Positions 8,259 to 16,481 of a stretch of DNA of 64,000 bases are shown here, piece by piece. This DNA is from Microbacterium binotii (GTDB taxonomy: Bacteria > Actinomycetota > Actinomycetes > Actinomycetales > Microbacteriaceae). The notes beneath the pieces are model-generated. The model ran no database searches. It was not told the origin of the DNA and was given only the letters and a program-made list of their open reading frames with translations. The translations under genes were made by a program, and so were the position numbers. Location: positions 1,984,001-2,048,000 of the forward strand of contig NZ_CP090347.1 of NCBI RefSeq assembly GCF_021398715.1. Direction: 5' to 3'. Numbering within the stretch: the first letter of the stretch is position 1; each line of letters opens with the position of its first letter.

Positions 8259-9665
8259 TCAGTCCTCGGGCGTCGCCGAGGCGGAGAGCGCGCTGAGCAC
8301 CTGCGGAATGATCTGGTACACGTTCCCGCAGCCGAGCGTGATGACGAAGTCACCCTCACGGGCGATCTCGGCGGTGTAGTCGGCGGCCTCCTGCCAGTCG
8401 GTGACATAGTGCACGCGCGCGGGGTCCACGAACGCGTCGCTGACGAGCTCTCCCGTCACGCCGGGGATCGGATCCTCGCGGGCTCCGTAGACGTCGAGCA
8501 CGACCGTGTGATCGGCGAGTTCCTCGAGCACGCGGGCGAACTCGCCCGACATGAGCTGCGTGCGCGAGTACGTGTGCGGCTGGTGGAGCGCGATCAACCG
8601 CCCCGAGCCCACGACCGTGCGCGCGGCGCTCAGCGCGGCCTGCACCTCGGTCGGGTGATGCGCGTAGTCGTCGTAGACGCTCACACCGCGCTCGACGCCG
8701 TGCAGCTCGAACCGGCGTACGGTGCCCGAGAATCCGGCGACGGCCCGCACGGCGTCGGCGAACGCGTATCCCCGCGCGAGGAGGACGGCGATCGCGCCGG
8801 CCGCGTTGATGGCGTTGTGCTCGCCCGGAACGGAGAGCGACACACGCTCAGACTGCCCCTCGAAGCTCACGGTGAACGACACCGCTGCCGCGGCGTTGAT
8901 GTCGGTGGCGCGCACATCCGCGCTCTCGTCTGCGCCGAAGCTCAGCACGTTCTCGTGTCGGATGCGGGCGCGCACGTCACGGGCACCGGGGTCGTCGGAT
9001 GAGATCACGACGGCCTCGGAGGCCTCGTCGGCGAAGCGGACGAAACCGTCGAAGAAGGCCTCGCGACTTCCCCAGTGATCGAGGTGATCGGGGTCGACGT
9101 TCGTGATGAGCGCGACCGAGGTGTCGTACAGCAGGAACGTGCCGTCGGACTCGTCAGCCTCGATGACGAAGAGGTCGTCCGCGCCCGAGCCGCTGGACGT
9201 TCCGAGCTGTGCGATGACGCCGCCGTTGACGTAGTTCGGGTCGGCGCCGAGCGACTGCAACGCCGTGACGATCATCCCGGTCGAGGTCGTCTTGCCGTGC
9301 GCCCCCGCGACGGCCACCAGCGGGCGGGACCCGATGAGCCAGTGCAACGCCTGCGAGCGGTGGATGACGCTCAGACCGCGCTCCTTGGCCGTGACGAATT
9401 CGGGGTTCTCCGGCCAGATGGCGCCGGTGTGCACCACCGTGTCCGCATCCCCGAGGTGGGCGGCGTCGTGCCCCACGTGCACGTCGGCGCCGGCCGCGGC
9501 GAGCTCACGCAGCGCGCGGGAGTCGGCGCGGTCCGACCCGGACACGCGGATCCCGCGCTCGAGGAACATCTTCGCGAGTCCGGACATCCCGGATCCGCCG
9601 ATGCCGATGAAATGGGCCGCCGTGATATCGGTGGGCAGGGGAAGGCTCAGGTCGGGTCTGATCAT
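8259..9665 (-). CDS. murC: UDP-N-acetylmuramate--L-alanine ligase
   Basis: 468 residues. MurC adds the first amino acid to UDP-MurNAc, using ATP. Domain 1 has [15 protein letters not shown] and GSDRADS, the P-loop is [11 protein letters not shown] (about residue 110) and the C-terminal ligase domain contains [11 protein letters not shown]. Microbacteriaceae have group-B peptidoglycan, often with glycine at position 1, so the natural substrate may be glycine; that is inference. I chose the ATG at 9665 over a TTG nine bases upstream. A TAGACT box just upstream suggests its own promoter, because a GntR gene on the other strand separates it from murG. Confidence 0.95.
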   Translation of the reverse strand: MIRPDLSLPLPTDITAAHFIGIGGSGMSGLAKMFLERGIRVSGSDRADSRALRELAAAGADVHVGHDAAHLGDADTVVHTGAIWPENPEFVTAKERGLSVIHRSQALHWLIGSRPLVAVAGAHGKTTSTGMIVTALQSLGADPNYVNGGVIAQLGTSSGSGADDLFVIEADESDGTFLLYDTSVALITNVDPDHLDHWGSREAFFDGFVRFADEASEAVVISSDDPGARDVRARIRHENVLSFGADESADVRATDINAAAAVSFTVSFEGQSERVSLSVPGEHNAINAAGAIAVLLARGYAFADAVRAVAGFSGTVRRFELHGVERGVSVYDDYAHHPTEVQAALSAARTVVGSGRLIALHQPHTYSRTQLMSGEFARVLEELADHTVVLDVYGAREDPIPGVTGELVSDAFVDPARVHYVTDWQEAADYTAEIAREGDFVITLGCGNVYQIIPQVLSALSASATPED

Positions 9666-9674
9666 GACCGTCAA

Positions 9675-9680
9675 AGTCTA
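9675..9680 (-). promoter_or_regulatory. -10 box before murC
   Basis: TAGACT on the minus strand, nine bases before the murC ATG. It would give a very short leader and transcribe murC-ftsQ-ftsZ independently of the upstream dcw genes. Confidence 0.45.
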
Positions 9681-9769
9681 CGTTCGCCGCGTCCGAGCAC
9701 GGCTCCGGCGCGCGCGGACGGAGCCGGTCCGCATTGACGACGCACTGCGCCGACGCTACGAAGGAGAGC

Positions 9770-10135
9770 ATGCTCTCGCTGAACGTCGACGCGACTCTTG
9801 CCGAACCGCCCTACGCGCAGTTGCGCTCGCAGATCGTCAGCGCGATCTCCGCGGGCTCGCTCGCCCCGGGCGCGAAGCTGCCCACCGTGCGCGCGCTCGC
9901 CGACCGGCTCGGCGTGGCGCCCGGAACGGTGGCGCGCGCATACAAGGAGCTCGAAGCGGACGGCGTGATCGAGACGCGAGGGCGTGCGGGGACGTTCGTG
10001 TCGTTCGCGGAGGATCCGTTGCGCAGCCAGGCCCAGCGGGCCGCGACGGCGTACGCCGCACACGTCCGTTCGCTCGGCATCACCGAGGAGGACGCGGTCA
10101 CGCTCGTGACCGACGCGCTGAGCGCGATGCGCTGA
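9770..10135 (+). CDS. GntR-family regulator, short YtrA-like type
   Basis: 121 residues. The winged-helix domain spans about residues 12-78 (PPYAQLRSQIVSAISAGSLAPGAKLPTVRALADRLGVAPGTVARAYKELEADGVI). Only about 40 residues follow, too few for a FadR or HutC ligand domain, which places it with the YtrA-type GntR proteins. ATG at 9770 is preceded by AAGGAG. It is on the plus strand inside the minus-strand dcw cluster, between murC and murG, ending seven bases before the murG stop. YtrA-type genes usually sit beside ABC transporters, but none is here. Its target is unknown. Confidence 0.87.
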   Translation: MLSLNVDATLAEPPYAQLRSQIVSAISAGSLAPGAKLPTVRALADRLGVAPGTVARAYKELEADGVIETRGRAGTFVSFAEDPLRSQAQRAATAYAAHVRSLGITEEDAVTLVTDALSAMR

Positions 10136-10142
10136 GCCCGGT

Positions 10143-11213
10143 TCAGGCCCGCGCGCGGTCGATCAGCGCGACGACGTTCTCCGTGCCGTGGCGCGTGCCG
10201 ACACCGACCGATGCCTCCCGCATCCGTGCGATGCGGGAGCGATCCGAGATGAGCGGCAGAATCTCGGAGCGCACACGGTCGGCGTCCAGGTCGGCATCCG
10301 GGATCAGTACCGCCGCTCCCGCGGCGACGGCGGATGCGGCATTCAGACTCTGCTCGCCGTTTCCGACCGCATACGGCACGTACACAGCGGGGATGCCGAG
10401 CGCGCTGATCTCGCTGACCGTCGCCGCTCCCGAGCGGGAGACGATCGCATCGGCGACCGCGAAGGCGTAGTCCATCCGGTCGATGTAACGTCGCACGACG
10501 TAGCCGCGCACCGCCGGGTCGGGGAGCTCCGAGCGCTCCCCGGTGATGTGCAGCAGTTGCCAGCCCGCCGCGAGCACGTCCTCGTAGGCGGCGCCGAACG
10601 CGTCGTTCAGCCGCTGTGCGCCGAGCGAACCGCCGAAGACGAGAAGGGTGGGACGCGCGGGGTCGAGGCCGAACGAGGCGGCGGCCTGCGGTCGCAGCGC
10701 TGCGGTGTCGAGCGACACGATCTCTCGGCGCAACGGCATCCCGACGACCTCGGAGCGGCGCAGCGGCGTCCCCTCGAAAGCCACCCCTACGGCGGCGGCG
10801 CGACGCGCCCCGAGGACGTTCGCCAGACCGGGCTTCGCGTTCGCCTCGTGGACGACCACGGGAACACCCGCGCGCCGAGCCGCGACGTACGCGGGAGCTG
10901 CGGCGTACCCGCCGAAACCGACCACGACGTCGACGCCGCGCTCGCGGATGTAGCCGCGCACCTGCGCCACGGCACGCCGCCACCGGGCGGGAAAGCGCAG
11001 GGCAGCGGCGTTCGGACGACGCGGGAAGGGAACCTTGTCGACGATGAGAAGCTCGTAGCCGCGCGCCGGGACCAGGCGGGACTCGAGCCCTTCGCGAGTG
11101 CCCAGTACGAGGATCTGCGCATCCGGCTCGCGCTCGCGGAGCCCATCGGCGACCGCGAGCAGGGGATTCACGTGGCCGGCGGTGCCGCCGCCGGCGAGGA
11201 GATACGTCGTCAC
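10143..11213 (-). CDS. murG: MurG N-acetylglucosaminyltransferase
   Basis: 356 residues, GT28 family. It transfers GlcNAc to lipid I to make lipid II on the inner face of the membrane. The N-terminal motif LLAGGGTAGHVNPLLAVADGL is complete and the C-terminal UDP-GlcNAc-binding part has SRSGAATVSEISALGIPAVYVPY. The start is the GTG at 11213, whose GTGA overlaps the ftsW stop; the frame is open far upstream, but that stretch is out-of-frame ftsW sequence. Confidence 0.96.
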   Translation of the reverse strand: MTTYLLAGGGTAGHVNPLLAVADGLREREPDAQILVLGTREGLESRLVPARGYELLIVDKVPFPRRPNAAALRFPARWRRAVAQVRGYIRERGVDVVVGFGGYAAAPAYVAARRAGVPVVVHEANAKPGLANVLGARRAAAVGVAFEGTPLRRSEVVGMPLRREIVSLDTAALRPQAAASFGLDPARPTLLVFGGSLGAQRLNDAFGAAYEDVLAAGWQLLHITGERSELPDPAVRGYVVRRYIDRMDYAFAVADAIVSRSGAATVSEISALGIPAVYVPYAVGNGEQSLNAASAVAAGAAVLIPDADLDADRVRSEILPLISDRSRIARMREASVGVGTRHGTENVVALIDRARA

Positions 11214-12454
11214 CGGGTGATTGTGCCACGAGGCGACGGGGATGCCGCTGAGCGCGCCCGGGGCGGGATGGTGCGCGCGAACGAGAGCAGCACACCGCAA
11301 GCTATGAGCACGGACATGAGCGAGGTCCCGCCCTGCGAGAGGAACGGTAAGGGGACGCCGAAGACGGGCAGAAGTCGCAGCACGACGCCGATGTTGAGCA
11401 ACGCCTGGCCGATGATCCAGACGGTGATGGCGCCGGCCGCGATCCGCACGAACGGATCGTCGGTCTTGCGCACGATGTGGAACGCGCCGACAGCGAAGAT
11501 CGCGAAGAGGATGAGCACGACGATGCAGCCGATGAGCCCCAGCTCCTCGCCGACGATCGCGAAGATGTAGTCGTTCGCGGCCGCGGGCAGCCAGCTGTAC
11601 TTCTCTTTCGAGTTGCCCAGGCCCACACCGAACACGCCTCCCCCCGCCAGCCCCCAGATGCCGTGCAGCGGCTGGTAGCAGTCGCCGTAGTAGTCGGCGA
11701 GGCAGTCGTTGGAGAGGAAGCTCATGTACCGACGCATGCGGTCCGGGCTCGAGATCGCGAAGTAGGCGACGCCGCCCGCGAAGAGCAGGAGCGGAAGCAG
11801 GAAGACCCGCAGCTTCACACCGGAGAAGAACAGACCCGCGAGCATGATGAGCACGAGGATGATCGCGGTCCCGAGGTCGTGACCGGCCATGACCGTGCCG
11901 ATGACGGCGATGCCCACCGGAACGGCGGGGATGAAGACGTGGCGCCAATCGGCCAGTAGTGTGCGCTTGCGATAGAGGATGTATCCCAGCCAGATCGCCA
12001 GCGTGACCTTCAGGAACTCCGACGGCTGCGCCTGCAGGCCGGCGATGCGGATCCAGTTCTGATTGCCGTCGTTCGTGATGCCCAGCGGGGTGAAGACGAG
12101 CAGCTGGAAGACCGTCGCCCCGATGAGAGCCGGCCATGCCATGCGCTTCCAGAACCGCAGGGGCATACGAGACGCCAGGAACATGAGCGGGATGCCGATC
12201 AGGGCGAACACGCCCTGCTTGATCACGGCGTCGTAGGGTCCACCTCCCGCGTCCTCGCTCGTCGCCGATGTGGCGGAGAGCACCATCACGAGCCCGAAGC
12301 CGGTGAGGATCAGCGCCGTCGACGCGATGAGGAGGAACTCGCTGGGAACCGGAGCGAAGACGCGTCCGAGAGAGACCCGTGCGGCCAGTCCCCGCTTCGC
12401 GGGCTCAGGCTCCTGCGGAAGGGGCCTGGTCCTCGTCGTGTCGACCACCCGCAT
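11210..12454 (-). CDS. ftsW: Septal peptidoglycan polymerase FtsW
   Basis: 414 residues, SEDS family, ten membrane segments. FtsW polymerises lipid II together with FtsI. Visible signatures are PSEFLLIASTALILTGFGLVMVLSATS (TM1), QPSEFLKVTLAIWLGY, GHDLGTAIILVLI and LPFLSQGGTSLMS near the C-terminus. With the ATG at 12454 it overlaps murD by 50 bases; an internal start would reduce this, but no better one is evident. The stop overlaps the murG start (GTGA). Confidence 0.95.
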   Translation of the reverse strand: MRVVDTTRTRPLPQEPEPAKRGLAARVSLGRVFAPVPSEFLLIASTALILTGFGLVMVLSATSATSEDAGGGPYDAVIKQGVFALIGIPLMFLASRMPLRFWKRMAWPALIGATVFQLLVFTPLGITNDGNQNWIRIAGLQAQPSEFLKVTLAIWLGYILYRKRTLLADWRHVFIPAVPVGIAVIGTVMAGHDLGTAIILVLIMLAGLFFSGVKLRVFLLPLLLFAGGVAYFAISSPDRMRRYMSFLSNDCLADYYGDCYQPLHGIWGLAGGGVFGVGLGNSKEKYSWLPAAANDYIFAIVGEELGLIGCIVVLILFAIFAVGAFHIVRKTDDPFVRIAAGAITVWIIGQALLNIGVVLRLLPVFGVPLPFLSQGGTSLMSVLIACGVLLSFARTIPPRARSAASPSPRGTITR

Positions 12455-13964
12455 CCCTTCCGATCCTCGTGCGCACGGCGTCCGCGAAGCGCGTCCCGCG
12501 GTCCGCATAGGACGTGAACTGATCGAAGGATGCGGCGGCGGGGGCGAGCAGAACCACGTCCCCGTCGTGCGCGATCTCCGTCGCCAACTCGACGACCTGC
12601 GCCATGACGTCTTCAGTCTCCGTGTCAACGACCTCGAAGACGGGAACCGCGGGCGCGTGTCGCGCGAACGCCGCCAGCACCTCGGTGCGGTCGACGCCGA
12701 TGACGACGGCGGCTTTCGCCAGGACGCCGCGCGTGGCGACGAGATCCGAGACGTCCACGCCCTTCAGTTGACCGCCGACGATCCAGATGGCGCCGGGGTA
12801 TGCCGCGAGCGAGGAGGCGGCGGCGTGCGGGTTCGTGGCCTTGGAGTCATCGACCCAGGTCACGCCCGCCGAGGTCGCGACGATCTCGATGCGGTGGGGG
12901 TCGAGACGGAACCGGGCGAGCGCCTCACGGATCGCGGCGGGCTCGGCGCCGACCGACCGGGCGAGCGCCGCGGCGGCGAGCACATTGGCGACCATATGGG
13001 GCGCGGCGAGCTGCTGGCGGGAGAGCTCCTCGAGAGTCGTGAGCTCGAGGGCGCTGTTGCGGCGGTCGTCGAGGAAGGCCCGATCGACGAGGATGCCCTC
13101 CACGACGCCGAGGTCGCTGGGCCCCGGCATCCCGAGGTCGAAGCCGATGGCGCGCGCGCCGTCCACGACGTCGGCCTCCTCGACCATCAGCCGCGTGGCC
13201 TCATCGGCCTTGTTGTAGACGCAGGCCATGCGCGTGTGGGAGTAGACGACGGCCTTCGCGTCACGGTACGCGGCGAACGACCCGTGCCACTGCAGGTGGT
13301 CGTCGGCCAGGTTGAGACACACGCTGGCCCACGGCGACACGGGCTCGGGCCCCGCCTGCAGCGAGAGGTACCAGAGCTGATGACTGGACACCTCGACGAC
13401 GAGAACGTCGAAGCCGGCGGGGTCGCGCACCGCATCCAGCACCGGCACTCCGATGTTGCCGACGGGCGCGACGCGGTAACCCGCGGTCTGCAGCATCGTC
13501 GCGGTCAGTCGCGTGGTCGTCGTCTTGCCGTTGGTGCCCGTGACGAGGATCCACTCGTGCGGGGAGCCGTCCGGCCGTCGCACCTTGTCGCGCACACGCC
13601 AGGCCAACTCCAGATCTCCCCAGAGCGCGATGCCCTCGGAGCGTGTCCAGGAGATGACCGGGTGATGCGGCGCGAAGCCGGGCGAGGCCACGACGAGGTC
13701 GGGGCGGTGCGCGATCAGCGCCTCCGGGACCGTGTCCAGCGGGCCGGTCCAAAGACCCGCGCCGATGACCGGCAGCAGCCGCGCGTACTCCTCGTCGGCG
13801 CTCTCGCTGAACACGAGCACGTCGGCGCCGAGTTCGGCCAGGGTGTCGGCGACCGAGAATCCGGTCATCGACAGGCCGAGCACGACGACGCGCAGCCCCT
13901 TCCAGTCGGCATGCCAGCTGTTCAGGGTGTCCAGACGGGCGTCGGTCACGATCGCACGAGCCAT
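12405..13964 (-). CDS. murD: UDP-N-acetylmuramoyl-L-alanine--D-glutamate ligase
   Basis: 519 residues. MurD adds D-glutamate to the UDP-MurNAc-amino-acid precursor. It shows WKGLRVVVLGLSMTGFSVADTL, the P-loop WILVTGTNGKTTTTRLTATM and the ligase-domain motif WVDDSKATNPHAAASSL. The start is uncertain: ATG at 13964 overlaps mraY by 19 bases, whereas GTG at 13949 would make a GTGA overlap with the mraY stop like those elsewhere in the cluster. Confidence 0.95.
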   Translation of the reverse strand: MARAIVTDARLDTLNSWHADWKGLRVVVLGLSMTGFSVADTLAELGADVLVFSESADEEYARLLPVIGAGLWTGPLDTVPEALIAHRPDLVVASPGFAPHHPVISWTRSEGIALWGDLELAWRVRDKVRRPDGSPHEWILVTGTNGKTTTTRLTATMLQTAGYRVAPVGNIGVPVLDAVRDPAGFDVLVVEVSSHQLWYLSLQAGPEPVSPWASVCLNLADDHLQWHGSFAAYRDAKAVVYSHTRMACVYNKADEATRLMVEEADVVDGARAIGFDLGMPGPSDLGVVEGILVDRAFLDDRRNSALELTTLEELSRQQLAAPHMVANVLAAAALARSVGAEPAAIREALARFRLDPHRIEIVATSAGVTWVDDSKATNPHAAASSLAAYPGAIWIVGGQLKGVDVSDLVATRGVLAKAAVVIGVDRTEVLAAFARHAPAVPVFEVVDTETEDVMAQVVELATEIAHDGDVVLLAPAAASFDQFTSYADRGTRFADAVRTRIGRDAGGRHDEDQAPSAGA

Positions 13965-15055
13965 TCCACGTAGAAGAGGCCGACACCCGTCAGCGCCAGC
14001 AGGCCCGCGATGATCCACATCCGCACCACGATCGTGATCTCGGGCCAGCCGCGCATCTCGAGATGGTGGTGGAGAGGGCTCATCAGGAACAGGCGCTTGC
14101 CGCGCGTGAGCTTGAAGTAGAACCGCTGCAGGATGACGGATCCCGATGCGATGACGTAGACACCGGCGATGACCGCGAGCAGGATCTCGGTGCGGCTGAG
14201 GATCGCGAGAGCGACGATGACACCGCCGATCGACATCGAGCCCACGTCGCCCATGAAGACGCGCGCCTTGGGTGCGTTCCACCAGAGGAAGCCGACGAGC
14301 GCGCCGATGAAGGACGCGGCGATGATCGCGAGATCGAAGGGGTCCCGGGTCTGATAGCAGGCGTCCTGCAGTCCGCGGGCGATCGCGTCGAGGTCGCACG
14401 GTTGCTTGAACTGCCAGAAGGAGATGAGGGCGAGAGCGCTCGTGACGAAGATTCCGGAGCCGGCGGCGAGGCCGTCGAGACCGTCGGCGACGTTGACCGA
14501 GTTCGACGCGGCGACGCCGAGGAAGGCGATCCACGCCAGATAGAGCACCCATCCGACGACGGCACCCAGCGCCATGAAGGAGAGCACCGGGATGTCGCGG
14601 AACAGCGAGACGAAGGGGCTCGCCGGCGTCTGTCCGTCGCTGTTGGGGAAGCTCAGCCCGACGATGCCGAACGGGACGACGACCAGGATCTGACCGATGA
14701 TCTTGCGCCAACCGGAGAGTCCGAGGCTGTTCTGGCGACGCACCTTCATGAAATCGTCGATGAATCCGACGACGCCGAAGCCGACCATCATCCAGATGAC
14801 GAGCAGACCGGAGATCGTGGGCGGGTTGCCGCCCGCGTAGGTGCCGATGAAGTAGCCGACGAGGCTGCCCACGATGAAGATCGTGCCGCCCATCGTGACC
14901 GTGCCGCGCTTCGCGCCGTGACTCGGATTGTGCTCGTTCTCCGGGGTGCGGATCACCTGACCCCACCCCCACGCCCGGAACAGCCTCAGGAAGACGGGCG
15001 TCAGGAACAGGGTGAAGGCGAGCGAGATCGCGGCGGCTGTCAGGAGTGATCTCAC
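13946..15055 (-). CDS. mraY: Phospho-N-acetylmuramoyl-pentapeptide-transferase MraY
   Basis: 369 residues, about ten membrane segments. It transfers phospho-MurNAc-pentapeptide from UDP to undecaprenyl phosphate, giving lipid I. Key motifs are FIDDFMKV (DDxxK), NSVNVADGLDGLAAG, FMGDVGSMSIGG and PLHHHLE. The start is GTG at 15055, whose GTGA overlaps the murF stop. Confidence 0.96.
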   Translation of the reverse strand: MRSLLTAAAISLAFTLFLTPVFLRLFRAWGWGQVIRTPENEHNPSHGAKRGTVTMGGTIFIVGSLVGYFIGTYAGGNPPTISGLLVIWMMVGFGVVGFIDDFMKVRRQNSLGLSGWRKIIGQILVVVPFGIVGLSFPNSDGQTPASPFVSLFRDIPVLSFMALGAVVGWVLYLAWIAFLGVAASNSVNVADGLDGLAAGSGIFVTSALALISFWQFKQPCDLDAIARGLQDACYQTRDPFDLAIIAASFIGALVGFLWWNAPKARVFMGDVGSMSIGGVIVALAILSRTEILLAVIAGVYVIASGSVILQRFYFKLTRGKRLFLMSPLHHHLEMRGWPEITIVVRMWIIAGLLALTGVGLFYVEWLVRS

Positions 15056-16464
15056 GAGAACGATTCTCCCAGACGGTCGCCGAGGAAGCGGAGCCCGGCG
15101 GAGTTGGACGACTTCACGAGCACGCGGTCGCCGTCTCGCAGTTCCCCCATGAGGTAGCTGTATGCCGCATCCGCGTCGTCGAAGAACACGGCCTCGTCGC
15201 TCCACGAGCCCTCGGCGACCGCGGCGAGGTACATGCGCCGCGCGGCCTGACCGATGATGACGATGCGCGGGATGCGCAGACGGACGGCGAGCTCGCCGAT
15301 ACGATCGTGCTCCTCCCCCGCGTACTCGCCGAGCTCGCTCATCGCGCCGAGGACGGCGACCATCCGCTCGTCCGGCGCGGTGATCTGCGCCAGGGTGCGC
15401 AGTGCCGCGACCATCGAGTCGGGGCTCGCGTTGTAGGCGTCGTTGATGATGCGCACGCGATCGGAGCCCAGCGGTTGCATGCGCCACCGCTCGGCGAGCT
15501 CCACCGACTCCAGGCGGGTCACGACATCGTCGATCGCAACTCCGAGGGCGGTCGCGGCCGCTGCCGCGGCGAGGGCGTTCATCACGTGGTGGGCGCCGAG
15601 GACGCGCAGCGCCACCGGGCGACTCTCACCGTCGATCGTGAGGACGAACCGGGTGCCGGACGCGGTGACCTCGACCTCGCTGCCGCGCACGGCGGCATCC
15701 TCGCCGAGACCGAACCAGCGCACACCGGCGGACTGTTCGGCCGCGATGGGGGCCATGGCCCGTACGCGCGCGTCGTCGACGTTGAGCACGGCGAGTCCGC
15801 CCGGGCGCAGCGCCCGCACGAGCTCGCTCTTGGCGTGGAAGGTGGCCTCGATACCGCCGAATCCGCCGGCGTGAGCCATGCCCACCATCAGCACGACGCC
15901 CATGTCCGGTTCGACGAGCCCTGCCAGGTGTGCGATCGCGCCGGGAGCGCTCGCGCCGAATTCGCTCACCAGGAAGCGCGTGTCGTGGCTGACGCGCAGC
16001 ATCGTGAGCGGGGCGCCGACCTCGTTGTTGAACGAGGCGCGGGGAGCGACGGTCTCGCCCTCCGACTCCAGGATGCGGGCGAGCAGGTTCTTGGTGGTCG
16101 TCTTCCCGTTGGAGCCGGTGATCCCCACGATCCGCAGGCGCCCGCCGGCGCGCACCTCGGCGACGACGGCGCGCGCGAGGTCCGCGAGGGCGGCGACGGC
16201 GTCGGGCACGACGATCTGGGACACCGCGGTGTCGACCGGGTGCTCGACGATCGCGAGGACGGCGCCGAGGGAGACGGCCGCGTCGACGAACAGATGCCCG
16301 TCGGTCACTTCGCCGGGCTTCGCCACGAAGATGCCGCCCGGGCGCATCTGACGCGAGTCGGTGTCGACGTCGCCGGAGACGACGGTGTCGGCATCGTCCG
16401 AGCCGGCGGGGAGCAGAGTGCCGCCGAGGATCTCGGCGATGCGGGAGAGTGTGAGTGCGATCAT
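15052..16464 (-). CDS. murF: UDP-MurNAc-tripeptide--D-Ala-D-Ala ligase
   Basis: 470 residues. MurF adds the D-alanyl-D-alanine dipeptide, the last cytoplasmic step of precursor assembly. It has the P-loop VGITGSNGKTTTKNLLARI (about residues 110-128), FVSEFGASAPGAIAHL and the Mur-ligase C-terminal motif IINDAYNASPDSMVAAL. It starts 17 bases after ftsI, where murE normally lies; MurF signatures (NDAYNASP) rather than MurE ones (DYAHTP) are present, so it does not replace murE. Confidence 0.95.
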   Translation of the reverse strand: MIALTLSRIAEILGGTLLPAGSDDADTVVSGDVDTDSRQMRPGGIFVAKPGEVTDGHLFVDAAVSLGAVLAIVEHPVDTAVSQIVVPDAVAALADLARAVVAEVRAGGRLRIVGITGSNGKTTTKNLLARILESEGETVAPRASFNNEVGAPLTMLRVSHDTRFLVSEFGASAPGAIAHLAGLVEPDMGVVLMVGMAHAGGFGGIEATFHAKSELVRALRPGGLAVLNVDDARVRAMAPIAAEQSAGVRWFGLGEDAAVRGSEVEVTASGTRFVLTIDGESRPVALRVLGAHHVMNALAAAAAATALGVAIDDVVTRLESVELAERWRMQPLGSDRVRIINDAYNASPDSMVAALRTLAQITAPDERMVAVLGAMSELGEYAGEEHDRIGELAVRLRIPRIVIIGQAARRMYLAAVAEGSWSDEAVFFDDADAAYSYLMGELRDGDRVLVKSSNSAGLRFLGDRLGESFS

Positions 16465-16481
16465 GTCCTGGAGGGCGCCGC

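Noticed and set aside
12405..14972. 855-codon open frame covering murD and the antisense-like part of mraY
   Set aside because: Only the part from 13964 down encodes MurD; the upstream part is out-of-frame mraY sequence without protein features.
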